From NCBI GenBank assembly GCA_963664065.1, contig OY760942.1:1054001-1118000 (forward strand): 64,000 nt of DNA, written 5' to 3'. Every line of letters begins with the position of its first letter. Position 1 is the first letter of the stretch. This stretch comes from JABDJL01 sp963664065 (GTDB taxonomy: Bacteria > Pseudomonadota > Gammaproteobacteria > Xanthomonadales > SZUA-36). Under the pieces are notes generated by a model. The model saw only the letters and a list, made by a program, of their open reading frames with translations. It was not told where the DNA came from and made no database searches. Below, piece by piece: positions 52,139-61,525 of the stretch. A program made the position numbers and the translations under genes.

Positions 52139-54327
52139 ATGTTAACCAAACCCGGTCGACTTGAAATAAACCTGTCCACGCTGCTCGTTTTGGCGACGCT
52201 GTTTGGCTCGACGCTCGCCAGTGCGCAGGAATCCGTCGATAACAACAATCTGGAAGGCCTCGAATGGCACCTGATTGGACCCTGGCGCGGCGGGCGGGTG
52301 ACGACCGTCACCGGAGTGCCGGACAATCCGATGCTCTACTACATGGGCGCCACCGGCGATGGTGTCGGGAAAACCGAAAATGCGGGCACGACCTGGGAAA
52401 ACCTGTCCGACGAACATTTCAATGTCGGCACCATCGGGGCGGTGGCCGTGGCCCATCTGATATCAACGTGCTGTACGTAGGTACCGGTGAATCGCCCATC
52501 CGGGGCGTCACCACCAGTCACGGTGACGGCGTTTACAAATCCACCGATGTGGGCAGGAACTGGTCGCACGTTGGATTGAATGAAAGCGGCCAGATTTCCC
52601 GCATCAGGATTCATCCGCAAAACCCGGATATCGCATGGGTCGCGGTCCAGGGCCAGATCTGGGGTCCGAATGAGGAACGTGGCGTATACAGAACTACCGA
52701 TGGTGGAGAAAGTTGGGAGCAGGTGCTGAAAGTCAGCGCTAACACCGGCACCGGGGACCTTGCCATGGACCCGTCCAATCCACGGATTTTGTACGCCGCG
52801 ATGTGGAACCATGGTCGCAGGCCCTGGTTTATTCATTCCGGAGGCACAGACGGTGGTATCTACAAGACCGTGGATGGCGGTGATCACTGGGAAAAACTTG
52901 AAGGTGGCCTGCCGTAACTGATCGGCAAAATCGGTGTAGACGTTTCCGCCAGCAACCCGGAGCGGATTTACGCGATCATCGAAGCAGAGCATGGCAAGGG
53001 CGGCCTGTGGCGCAGTGACGATTCCGGTGAGAGCTGGAAGTTGATCAACGGTCACCGCGTATTGCATTCGCGCGCCTGGTATTACAACCACATCACGGCC
53101 GATCCGGTCGATGAGGATACTGTCTATGTCATGAATGTCCCTTTGATGAAATCAATCGACGGGGGCAAATCCTGGGAAAAAATGACCACACCCCACGGCG
53201 ACCACCACGGCCACTGGATCAATCCCAACGACAACCGCAACATGATCAACGGCAACGACGGAGGCGCCACCGTGTCTTTTGACGGAGGTGAAACCTGGTC
53301 CAGCATCATGAACCAGCCCACGGCGCAGTTTTATCGTGTGACCACCGATAACCAGCTGCCGTACCGGATCTACGGCGGCCAGCAGGACAATTCAACCGTC
53401 GCAATCGCCAGCCGCACCTGGGATAGCGGTATTGGTGTTGAGGACTATTATGCCGTCGGCGGAGGTGAGAGCGCACACATCGCTTTCGACCCGGACGACC
53501 CTACCCTTGTTTACGCGACCTCAATCAACGGCACACTGACCGAGTACGACCATGCGACGCGGCGTACCCGATCGATCAAGCCCTATCCCGAGATGATGTA
53601 CGGCAAGGATTCGCTCGACCTCAAATACCGCGCGAACTGGAACACGCCTGTTGCCATGTCACCGCATGATTCCTCTGTTATCTACTACGGTACACAACTG
53701 GTATTGAAAAGCACAAATCGTGGTGTGACCTGGACTGCGATCAGCCCTGACCTGACCCGCAACGACCCTGAAAAACAGGGACGCAACGGCGGTCCGCTGA
53801 CGCCTGAGAATGTCGGCGCCGAGTTCTATAACACGCTTTTCTATATCGTCGAATCGCCTCACGAGGAAAATCTGATCTGGGTCGGCAGCGACGACGGCCT
53901 GGTTCACTTAACGCGTGACGGCGGTGAAAATTGGCAAGACGTCTCACCCCGGCATGGCAGTGAGGCCATGATCAACGCGATCGAAATCAGCCCTCACGAC
54001 CCGGGCACTGTCTACCTGGCCGTTACAGGCTACAAGCTGAACGACTTCAAACCCTACATCTACAAAACCAGCGACTACGGCCGCCGCTGGCGGCGTATCG
54101 ACAAGGGCCTGCCGGAGGACACATTTGTGCGTGTCGTGCGTGAAGACCCGGCGCAGAAAGGATTGCTCTATGCGGGCACGGAAGCCGGTGTGTTCGTTTC
54201 ATTTAATGACGGTGGTGACTGGGAATCACTCAAACTCAACCTGCCGCCGGTGCCGGTCACAGACCTTGCCATCCGCCATGACAACCTGGTTGCCGCGGCA
54301 ATAGAAAAATTTGATCTCAGGAAATAA
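52139..54327 (+). pseudogene. VPS10/sortilin-type BNR-repeat glycosyl-hydrolase-like exported protein, wrecked
   Basis: ATG 52139 with GGAGG ribosome site; signal peptide (LSTLLVLATLFGSTLASAQ). BNR repeats recur (GDGVYKSTDVGRNWSH, RGVYRTTDGGESWEQ, GGIYKTVDGGDHWEK, YKTSDYGRRWRR). Three lesions: a missing base in CCC at 52452-52454 (VAVAH should read VAVAPSDINV); TAA at 52915-52917 in place of a Lys codon (GLP then LIGKIGVDVS continues in frame); and loss of the C-terminal part after NLVAA, where relatives continue THGRSFWILDD for several hundred residues. Such proteins are large secreted beta-propellers of unclear role. Non-functional. Confidence 0.87.
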
Positions 54328-54410
54328 GAGGTAAAACTACCAAAAGCCAGGATCAGAAAAACACGCCAACGAATGTAGGAGGGTCTGTTATTCAAGCTTG
54401 TTCTCCTGGA

Positions 54411-54563
54411 TCAAAAAATGGTGTAAATAAACGGTGCCAGTGCCGAGCCTTCGGCAACCACTATCAAAACGCCCAGCAGCAACATGACAACAATAATGGG
54501 CACTAGCCAAAATTTCTTGCGCTGGCCCATGAATCCGGCAAAGTCTTTAAATAATTCCCACAT
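54411..54563 (-). CDS. DUF5989 small membrane protein
   Basis: 50 residues, too short for most gene finders: MWELFKDFAGFMGQRKKFWL, then one membrane span (VPIIVVMLLLGVLIVVAEG) and APFIYTIF. This matches the small DUF5989 proteins that accompany SxtJ and carbamoyltransferases. It follows the sxtJ-like gene by 21 bp on the same strand. Confidence 0.8.
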   Translation of the reverse strand: MWELFKDFAGFMGQRKKFWLVPIIVVMLLLGVLIVVAEGSALAPFIYTIF

Positions 54564-54584
54564 ACGGGCTGAATTATCCCCTTA

Positions 54585-55025
54585 TCAGTAAGGCTTTTCC
54601 ATGTGGTTGTTTTCCTGAGAATCTGCGGCGACGCGATAGCTGTCAGCACTGCGATCAAAGTTGCGATGCATGGCGTCCTTGCCGAACAGGCGCAGCAGTA
54701 AGCCGATAGGCAATATCATCAGGTAAAACAACAAAAGCATGATGATGCGGGTATTGACCCACTGAGCGACAACGGCAAATTTCATCCAGGGGCGATGCAA
54801 CAGCCAAAGGGAAGCGGGATGCAGTGTTGCCCAGGCCATGATCAATAAACCCGTCACCCAGGGCCAGGCTGTCCAGCCGCCGTTTGCGCTGAAAGGCAAA
54901 CCCAGGCTGCTTCCATGCCGTATGAATGGAATGACCAGGCCAAATAGCAACGCCAATATCATGCCGAACATCCATCCGAACTTTTGAAGTCCTTTATGAC
55001 CGGGTCTTTTCTCTGGTGCTGTCAT
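54585..55025 (-). CDS. SxtJ-family membrane protein
   Basis: 146 residues with three or four membrane helices (MFGMILALLFGLVIPFI, WPWVTGLLIMAWATLH, IIMLLLFYLMILPIGLLLRLFG) and a soluble tail DRSADSYRVAADSQENNHMEKPY. SxtJ was named in the saxitoxin cluster, but the family is widespread beside NodU/CmcH carbamoyltransferases. Role unknown, perhaps assembly or anchoring of a carbamoylated glycan. It begins 2 bp after the carbamoyltransferase stop. Confidence 0.87.
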   Translation of the reverse strand: MTAPEKRPGHKGLQKFGWMFGMILALLFGLVIPFIRHGSSLGLPFSANGGWTAWPWVTGLLIMAWATLHPASLWLLHRPWMKFAVVAQWVNTRIIMLLLFYLMILPIGLLLRLFGKDAMHRNFDRSADSYRVAADSQENNHMEKPY

Positions 55026-55027
55026 GG

Positions 55028-56872
55028 TCAGTCCAGCTTGAACTCTTTCTGCCAGCTTACTTCCTCATCCCAGGCGGGTTGGTCTGATTTTTGCAAAACG
55101 AAATTCTCCATCACCAGCACATCCATTTCCGTTCGCATAAAACAGCGGTAGGCGTCTTCCGGTGTATTGACGATGGGTTCACCCCGGACATTAAAAGACG
55201 TGTTTACGCTGACCGGGCAGCCGGTTTGCGCTTCAAATTCGTCCAGCAGGGCATAAAACCTGGGATTTGTTTCCTTGTGCACCGTTTGCACGCGCGCCGA
55301 GTAGTCTACGTGGGTCACAGCCGGTATCTCTGAGCGCGGTATATTGAGTTTCTCCAATCCGAACATTTTTTGTTGTTGTTCCGACATCTCCAGCCGTTTG
55401 TCCTCAAGCACCGGTGCAACCATCAGCATGTAGGGGCTGCCCCGGTCATGCTCAAACCATTCGGATACCTTTTCGGCCTTGACGGCGGGCGCGAATGGCC
55501 TGAAAGATTCGCGATACTTGATCTTCAGGTTCATTACCGACTGCATTTTTTTGCTGCGGGGATCGCCCAGGATAGAGCGTCCACCCAGTGCCCGGGGTCC
55601 GAATTCCATGCGCCCCTGGAACCAGCCTACCACCTGCTCGTCTGCCATTGCAGAAGCGATGCTGGGGTAGAGTTGTTGATCATCCAACCGATCATAATTC
55701 GCCTTCTCACCATCCAGGTACGCCTGTATTTCAGAGGCGGAATAGGCCGGACCCAGGTAACTGCCCTGCATCTGGTCGTGTTGAAAATCCGGGCGCGGGT
55801 TCTCCAGGTATTCATACCAGATGGCCAGGGCGGCACCCAGGGAACCGCCGGCGTCACCGGCGGCGGGTTGAATCCAGATATCCTTGTACGGCCCTTCGCG
55901 TAAAAGGCGGCCGTTTGAAACACAATTCAGCGCAACGCCACCGGCCAGGCAAAGGAAATCCACTTTCAGCTCTTCATGCACTGAGCGGGCGAGTTTCAGA
56001 ATGATTTCTTCGGTCACCTCCTGTATGGAACGTGCAATGTCCATTTCTTTTTGCGTGAGTTCGGATTCCGGAGCGCGTGGTGGTCCGCCAAACAGTTCAT
56101 GAAATTTACTATTGGTCATGCTCAGGCCGGTGGCGTAATTGAAATACTTCATATCCAGGCGGAAACTTCCGTCGTCTTTCACATCCAGCAGGTGTTCGAG
56201 GATCAGGTCTTTGTAACGTGGTTCTCCATATGGAGCGAGGCCCATCAGTTTGTATTCTCCGGAGTTCACCCGGAAGCCGATGTAATAGGTAAACGCCGAA
56301 TACAGCAGACCGAGAGAATGTGGAAAATCGATCTCCCACAATGGGGTCAGCCGGTTACCTTCGCCCAGCCAGACCGAACTGGTTGCCCACTCGCCAACGC
56401 CGTCGAGGCACAAAACAGCTGCCTTTGAGAATGGGGACGGAAAAAATGCCGAGGCGGCATGGGACTGGTGATGACGGGTAAACATGAGCACCGGCAAATC
56501 TTTTTCCTTCATATCACCGGTTTCAGCTAGCTCTTTTTTAAGTGTTTGTTTTAGAAACAATTTCTCTTTAAGCCAAATCGGAATAGCGGTCAGGAACGAC
56601 CTGAAACCTCGGGGTGCATAGGACAGGTATGTCTCCAGCAGGCGTTCAAATTTGAGCAGCGGTTTGTCGTAAAAAACGATGTGATCCAGGTCGGACATTT
56701 CCAGTCCGGCTTCGCGCAGGCAATAGCTGATGGCAGCTGAAGGAAACCGGGCATCATGCTTTTTTCGGGAAAATCGCTCTTCCTGTGCGGCGGCCACGAT
56801 ATGCCCATCCACGACCAGCGCCGCAGCACTGTCATGGTAGTAAGCTGAGATTCCCAGTATGGCAGTGCTCAT
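55028..56872 (-). CDS. Carbamoyltransferase (NodU/CmcH family)
   Basis: 614 residues, full length. N-terminal Kae1-like ASKHA domain: ILGISAYYHDSAAALVVDG, RHHQSHAASAFFPSPF (metal His, about 132-147), LCLAGGVALNCVSNGRLL. C-terminal carbamoyl domain: GWFQGRMEFGPRALGGRSIL, NTSFNVRGEPIVNTPEDAYR. It moves a carbamoyl group from carbamoyl phosphate (via carbamoyl-AMP) to a sugar or alcohol hydroxyl. The target here is probably an exported glycan, given the SGNH hydrolase next door. Confidence 0.94.
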   Translation of the reverse strand: MSTAILGISAYYHDSAAALVVDGHIVAAAQEERFSRKKHDARFPSAAISYCLREAGLEMSDLDHIVFYDKPLLKFERLLETYLSYAPRGFRSFLTAIPIWLKEKLFLKQTLKKELAETGDMKEKDLPVLMFTRHHQSHAASAFFPSPFSKAAVLCLDGVGEWATSSVWLGEGNRLTPLWEIDFPHSLGLLYSAFTYYIGFRVNSGEYKLMGLAPYGEPRYKDLILEHLLDVKDDGSFRLDMKYFNYATGLSMTNSKFHELFGGPPRAPESELTQKEMDIARSIQEVTEEIILKLARSVHEELKVDFLCLAGGVALNCVSNGRLLREGPYKDIWIQPAAGDAGGSLGAALAIWYEYLENPRPDFQHDQMQGSYLGPAYSASEIQAYLDGEKANYDRLDDQQLYPSIASAMADEQVVGWFQGRMEFGPRALGGRSILGDPRSKKMQSVMNLKIKYRESFRPFAPAVKAEKVSEWFEHDRGSPYMLMVAPVLEDKRLEMSEQQQKMFGLEKLNIPRSEIPAVTHVDYSARVQTVHKETNPRFYALLDEFEAQTGCPVSVNTSFNVRGEPIVNTPEDAYRCFMRTEMDVLVMENFVLQKSDQPAWDEEVSWQKEFKLD

Positions 56873-56966
56873 TTATTGCGGGCCTTTCCAGTCTTGGATT
56901 CGCTGCGCCTGTTGATTCACTGTTAGCGCTTGCATATGGTACACATAATGACTTCCGGCAACAGTA

Positions 56967-58562
56967 ATGCAGCCCAGGCCTAAACGTTGGCACAACCTGC
57001 TGTTGCTGATGCTGGTCAGTGCATTGTCCATATGGTTGGCTGACAGGATTTTCAGGGCCTACGAAAACTCACAACTCGTTCCGCGCCTTCCTGATATCAA
57101 TGCGGCCGGCCCGGTAAACCTTTCGGCCTTGCATTACAACGATGGCCTGGTGGATCGACATTCGGCGGATGGTGAATTCCGCATCCTGAGTTTTGGTGAC
57201 TCCTTCACCTACAGCGTGATGGACCCGGAATGGTCTTACAACGGAATACTTCAACGCCGGCTTGAGGAATCTGTGGGTGAGTTCCGCTTCAGGGTAATTA
57301 ACCTGGGAGAACCGGCAACGGGTACCCGCCACTTTCTCGAGGCTTACAATTTCTGGTCACAGGTTCTGGAACATGATGCTGTGTTGTTTCACATATTCCT
57401 GGGAAACGATGTATTGGATGACGCCTACATCCATGCATCGGTGGTCTGGGCACCCAACGAGGCGGTGTTCAGGGGAGACAACCCGATTCTGGTGGCCGGC
57501 AACCGTCGTGTGCCGCGGAAATACCCGGTGCGAATGCTGGACCATGCCTGGGCCTGGTGGATGTCAGGTAAAACCCGTTCGGAACAGGATTTGCCGGAAG
57601 GGTACAACTGGGCGGGTCTGACGGATTTTGATTCTGAAACCTTCCAGGGAATCAATTTCAAATACATGGAAAATTTCGATCCGCAGAAATTGCCGGGTCT
57701 GTTGGCGGGATACGAACAGGTTTTGAGGCTATTGCAACGCGCCCGGGAAATCTCCGACTCAGGTACCCCTGTGGCGATTGCACTTGGCCCGGCCGAACCG
57801 CAGGTGGACGACGCCTTGCGCCTTGAGGCGATTACATCCCGGGGTGCTGATCCTTCAAGCTATGACCTGCGGCTTCCGCAGAGAATTATTGAACGAATGC
57901 GTGAACGGGTGGCCCCCGACGTCCCACTGATAGACCTGACCGATGCGTTCAGGGAAAAGCGCCAGCAAAGCGGCGAAAAACTGTATTTCAGACAGAACAC
58001 ACATTGGGACAAAGCAGGAAATCGCCTGGCGGGCGAGGAGATCGCTGCAGTGTTGAATCAGGCCTGGTTTAGTAAGACGGGACCGGCCAAGCCGGCAAGC
58101 GGTGGTTCAGTTGACGAGTCCCTGGTCAGCGATTCTGCAATTGATGCTTATATTGAGCCCCTGGCAGGCAGTCCTGGCCGCAACAAACCGGTGATCAGCG
58201 GTGCGGTACGGGCTGTGCAAATGCTGGACGGCATTATCGGACAGCCCGACAACTGGGCAATCGCGCCACTGGAGAAACCGGTACTGTTCGAATTTGGCGT
58301 ACCGCAAAGCTTTTCGAAAATGCGCCTGCACCTCTATCATGCGGATGGTCGGCAATATCGATTTACCGTTGATATTTTGCAGAATGGCGAATGGCACAGC
58401 GTGGCGGATCATTCAGAGAAAGCCGCCGGTGGCATACAGGAAATAGAACTGGATGATTTTCTGGTTTCGGCAATCCGGATCACCGGTTTGTACAACAGTG
58501 CACAGGAGCATAATCCAGCCAATGCTTTCCTGCACATGGAAGAAGTCGAATTTGTTGAATAA
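56967..58562 (+). CDS. SGNH-hydrolase / AlgX-like exported protein
   Basis: 531 residues. N-terminal anchor (LLLLMLVSALSIWLADRIF). SGNH blocks: block I FGDSFTYS (about 75), block II-like NLGEPATG, block III-like FLGNDVLDD, block V NTHWDKAGNRLAGEE (about 345). C-terminal 110 residues form a discoidin-like beta domain. Family members O-acetylate or deacetylate exopolysaccharides. Divergent from the carbamoyltransferase with a 94-bp gap, so the pair probably modify one cell-surface polymer. Confidence 0.8.
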   Translation: MQPRPKRWHNLLLLMLVSALSIWLADRIFRAYENSQLVPRLPDINAAGPVNLSALHYNDGLVDRHSADGEFRILSFGDSFTYSVMDPEWSYNGILQRRLEESVGEFRFRVINLGEPATGTRHFLEAYNFWSQVLEHDAVLFHIFLGNDVLDDAYIHASVVWAPNEAVFRGDNPILVAGNRRVPRKYPVRMLDHAWAWWMSGKTRSEQDLPEGYNWAGLTDFDSETFQGINFKYMENFDPQKLPGLLAGYEQVLRLLQRAREISDSGTPVAIALGPAEPQVDDALRLEAITSRGADPSSYDLRLPQRIIERMRERVAPDVPLIDLTDAFREKRQQSGEKLYFRQNTHWDKAGNRLAGEEIAAVLNQAWFSKTGPAKPASGGSVDESLVSDSAIDAYIEPLAGSPGRNKPVISGAVRAVQMLDGIIGQPDNWAIAPLEKPVLFEFGVPQSFSKMRLHLYHADGRQYRFTVDILQNGEWHSVADHSEKAAGGIQEIELDDFLVSAIRITGLYNSAQEHNPANAFLHMEEVEFVE

Positions 58563-58580
58563 TGACGAAAGGAACGTGAA

Positions 58581-59549
58581 ATGAGTGATCGACTGGATAT
58601 TCGTCAACTCGTACTGGAGGCCGAAGAGCGATGCCGGCCATATCTTTTTGAAACCCCGCTGGAATACTCCCACTACTTCAGTAATCAATCAGGCGCCCAG
58701 GTCTGGCTGAAGCTGGATCTCGTACAAAAGACCACGTCTTTCAAATTACGTGGAACCACCAACAAAATCATGGCCTTGAGTGATGAAGAAGTAAGTCGCG
58801 GTGTGGTTACTGCCTCTACCGGAAACTATGCTTTCGCCGTGGCCGAGGCGATCAGTCAAAGAAATCAGACCGCGACCACCTATGTTGCCGAAAACATTGA
58901 TTCATCGCGCCTGGAATTGATGAAAACACAGGGGCTGGATGTTGTTGTGCACGGCCAGGAAGCCGGAGCAACGGAGCAGGAAGCGCGCCGGGTAGCTGAG
59001 GCTGAAGGGAAGGTTTACGTGTTGCCCTACAACGACCCGCTGGTCATTGGTGGACAGGGTACCTGTGGCCTGGAAATTTCCCGCCAGTTGCCGGAACTGG
59101 ATGCAGCGGTGTTCGCGGTTGGCGGTGGTGGACTCATCGGCGGGGCCGGGGGTTGGTTAAAAACTTTTAATCCTGAAATCGAAATATACGGGGTCTCACC
59201 GCAAAACTCTCCGGTGATGTACGAATCGATGAAAGCCGACCGCATTATTGACATGGAAACTTATCCAACGCTGGCCGATACCTGCGCAGGAGGTGTTGAC
59301 CATGACGCGATCACCCTGGACTTATGCCAGCGCATCATTGATGAGCTGTTCCTGTTGACAGAACAGGAAATTGAAGACGCAATCAGACAAATTTTCGAAC
59401 ACCATCGCCTGGTGGCTGAAGGGTCCGCAGCCATGAGTGTGGGTGCCTTACTTAAACACCCTGAAAGGTTCAAAGGAAAGAAAGTGGTGCTGGTATTATG
59501 CGGTAGAAATATCGATATGGTGCGTTTTAAAGAAATTATTGGCAGCTAA
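58581..59549 (+). CDS. PLP-dependent serine/threonine dehydratase-like enzyme
   Basis: 322 residues, fold type II. Schiff-base Lys in TTSFKLRGTTNK (about 49-60), ASTGNYAFAVA, the phosphate-binding loop GGGGLIGGAGG (about 178), and the C-terminal LVLCGRNIDMVRF. No ACT domain, so unlike IlvA; more like catabolic threonine/serine or 3-hydroxyaspartate dehydratases, or serine racemase. Its 3' end overlaps the convergent DgcA-like gene by 4 bp. Neighbouring D-amino-acid genes hint at a hydroxy-amino acid substrate. Confidence 0.85.
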   Translation: MSDRLDIRQLVLEAEERCRPYLFETPLEYSHYFSNQSGAQVWLKLDLVQKTTSFKLRGTTNKIMALSDEEVSRGVVTASTGNYAFAVAEAISQRNQTATTYVAENIDSSRLELMKTQGLDVVVHGQEAGATEQEARRVAEAEGKVYVLPYNDPLVIGGQGTCGLEISRQLPELDAAVFAVGGGGLIGGAGGWLKTFNPEIEIYGVSPQNSPVMYESMKADRIIDMETYPTLADTCAGGVDHDAITLDLCQRIIDELFLLTEQEIEDAIRQIFEHHRLVAEGSAAMSVGALLKHPERFKGKKVVLVLCGRNIDMVRFKEIIGS

Positions 59550-60520
59550 CCCCACAAGGCCCTGTCCGGTGGCTGAATAATTGCACCATCAAACAACAAT
59601 GGAGCGCTGCGGTCTGTCCTCTGTAACAAGGGTCCATCCAGGTCCACGTAGCGGCAGTATTGCGCCACCAGAAACCCCGGCGCCATCGCCAGCGAGGAGC
59701 CGAGCATATTACCTACCATCAATTCCAGGCCATTGTCGCGGCACCAGTGAACCATGCGCATTGCCTCCGTGAGTCCGCCACATTTGTCCAGCTTGATATT
59801 GGCCATTTGATAGCGGGTGGCGGTGTACTCCAGGTCGGAATAAGACTGGCAGGACTCGTCCGCACACAGGATGACCGGGTACTCAAAGCCCTCGAGATCC
59901 CCGTCCTCACCCATTGGCAATGGCTGTTCCACCATCTCAACGCCGAATGCAAGCAGATCGTCCTGTACGGTTTCCATGAAAGGCAGTGACCAGGAGCAAT
60001 TCGCATCGACGACCAGCGTTGCGTCCGGCCGGGCTGCACGGATCGCACCCAGGCTGTCATGTACCTCGTCCTGGTTGAGTTTCAACTTGAGTAACGGGAA
60101 CTTTGCATGATCCAGCGCTTCGCGCGCCATGTTTTCCGGTGAATCCAGACTGAGGGTGTATGCCGTCGTGACCGGCCCCGAGGGGATACCCAGAATATCC
60201 CAGGCACGTTTCCCGGAGTGCTTGGAGCGCAAATCCCACAGCGCGCAGTCCACTGCGTTCCGGGCGCCACCCGGCGGTAGCAAACAGTTGATTTCGTCAA
60301 TACCGGCGCCGGCTTCGATTTCGGCGCGGACGGCTTCGATCTGACCGCGCATGGTGTCTGCGTTTTCACCCAGGTAATCCACCCCCAACGCCTCGCCCCG
60401 GCCGCAAATACCGTCCCTGGCGATACAGACCGTGATGGTATCGATATGCTGTACCGTGTTCTTCGAAGTCACAAAAGGATGGTTCATTTCCCAGCGATCT
60501 GTAAAAACCGAGACTTTCAT
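59546..60520 (-). CDS. dgcA: Enolase-superfamily epimerase/racemase (DgcA-like, dipeptide-epimerase family)
   Basis: 324 residues from ATG 60520, overlapping the DUF1611 stop (ATGA). KLKL (KxK, about 150) supplies the catalytic bases. Metal ligands are in VVDANCSW, EQPLP and CADES; NIKLDKCGG provides the opposite Lys. The family includes L-Ala-D/L-Glu epimerase; next to DUF1611 proteins it has been described as DgcA, which racemises N-acetyl-D-glutamate. The operon position supports DgcA; a murein-dipeptide epimerase remains possible. Confidence 0.82.
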   Translation of the reverse strand: MKVSVFTDRWEMNHPFVTSKNTVQHIDTITVCIARDGICGRGEALGVDYLGENADTMRGQIEAVRAEIEAGAGIDEINCLLPPGGARNAVDCALWDLRSKHSGKRAWDILGIPSGPVTTAYTLSLDSPENMAREALDHAKFPLLKLKLNQDEVHDSLGAIRAARPDATLVVDANCSWSLPFMETVQDDLLAFGVEMVEQPLPMGEDGDLEGFEYPVILCADESCQSYSDLEYTATRYQMANIKLDKCGGLTEAMRMVHWCRDNGLELMVGNMLGSSLAMAPGFLVAQYCRYVDLDGPLLQRTDRSAPLLFDGAIIQPPDRALWG

Positions 60521-61521
60521 AAGCTGCACACGGCTTCCAGCAGTGGCTCGACTCCGGTCAAAACAGGATCCACGCAGGGCAGGCCCGATTTTTTACCCAA
60601 AGTTTGCAGGAATGGCATTTTTTCGCTTTCATTCAGTTTACTGGTATTTATGCTCATACCGATACATTGAACACCAGGATTGGTCAGCGATGCCGCTTCC
60701 ACGTAGTGCTCAATGCAATCGTGCAGGCTCGGGATCGGGTAGCCTTCCCAATCGTCTATTTCAGACCTGCCGGCTTCGTGGCACATGACCAGCGCATCCG
60801 GCTGTGAACCATGTAACAGTCCGAGTGTCACTGCCGCAAAGGCGGGGTGGAACAGCGAACCCTGTCCCTCAATGACATCCCAGTGATCAGAATCGTTTTC
60901 CGGGCTCAAAATCTCGGCTGCTCCAGGTAGAAAATCAGATACCACGGCATCCATCGGTATGCCACCACCGGCGATCATGATGCCGGTCTGACCAGTGGCA
61001 CGGAATGTGCAGCGCACGCCGGCATTTTTCATCACACGATGCAATGCCAGGGCCGTGTATTTTTTACCCACGCAACAATCTGTGCCCACCGTCAGCAGGC
61101 GGCGACCGCTGCGTGGTTTGCCGCTCGCTACCGGAATATTCAACGGCGGGACACGCACATCGACCAGTTGCCGGCCGAACAGCTTTGCGGTATCCGACAG
61201 TTCCGCCACTGAAGAAAGCGACACGTGCATGCCGCTGACGAGATCCAGGCCTGCTTCCAGCGCTTCCACCAGTGCGGGAACCCATGATGGGTTCAGGCCG
61301 CCGCCCGACGGTGCGGTGCCGATGACAAGACTCCGGGCGCCTTTCAGTACCGCTTGCGCCGGGTTCATGTCTTTAAGGTCAGCGCTCACGGTTCCAGCAC
61401 GTAGGCGCCACTGTCCTGAGCATCTTTCCGGGCGCCAGTAGGTCAGCCCCAATGCAGTCTTGATTTCCAGGTCACTTGTCGCATCGCCCAGGAACAGCAG
61501 GTAGGGAGACTTCAACTCCAT
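60517..61521 (-). CDS. dgcN: DUF1611 protein (DgcN-like D-glutamate N-acetyltransferase)
   Basis: 334 residues from ATG 61521. N-terminal Rossmann-like part (YLLFLGDATSDLEIKTALG), then a P-loop-like TVGTDCCVGKKYTALAL (about 160) and GQTGIMIAGGGIPMDAVVSD, IEGQGSLFHPAF, VMCHEAGR. DUF1611 members include DgcN, reported to acetylate D-glutamate in the first step of D-Glu to L-Glu conversion in marine bacteria. It starts 4 bp after the D-aminoacylase gene and overlaps DgcA, so all three form an operon. Confidence 0.82.
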   Translation of the reverse strand: MELKSPYLLFLGDATSDLEIKTALGLTYWRPERCSGQWRLRAGTVSADLKDMNPAQAVLKGARSLVIGTAPSGGGLNPSWVPALVEALEAGLDLVSGMHVSLSSVAELSDTAKLFGRQLVDVRVPPLNIPVASGKPRSGRRLLTVGTDCCVGKKYTALALHRVMKNAGVRCTFRATGQTGIMIAGGGIPMDAVVSDFLPGAAEILSPENDSDHWDVIEGQGSLFHPAFAAVTLGLLHGSQPDALVMCHEAGRSEIDDWEGYPIPSLHDCIEHYVEAASLTNPGVQCIGMSINTSKLNESEKMPFLQTLGKKSGLPCVDPVLTGVEPLLEAVCSL

Positions 61522-61525
61522 GCGG

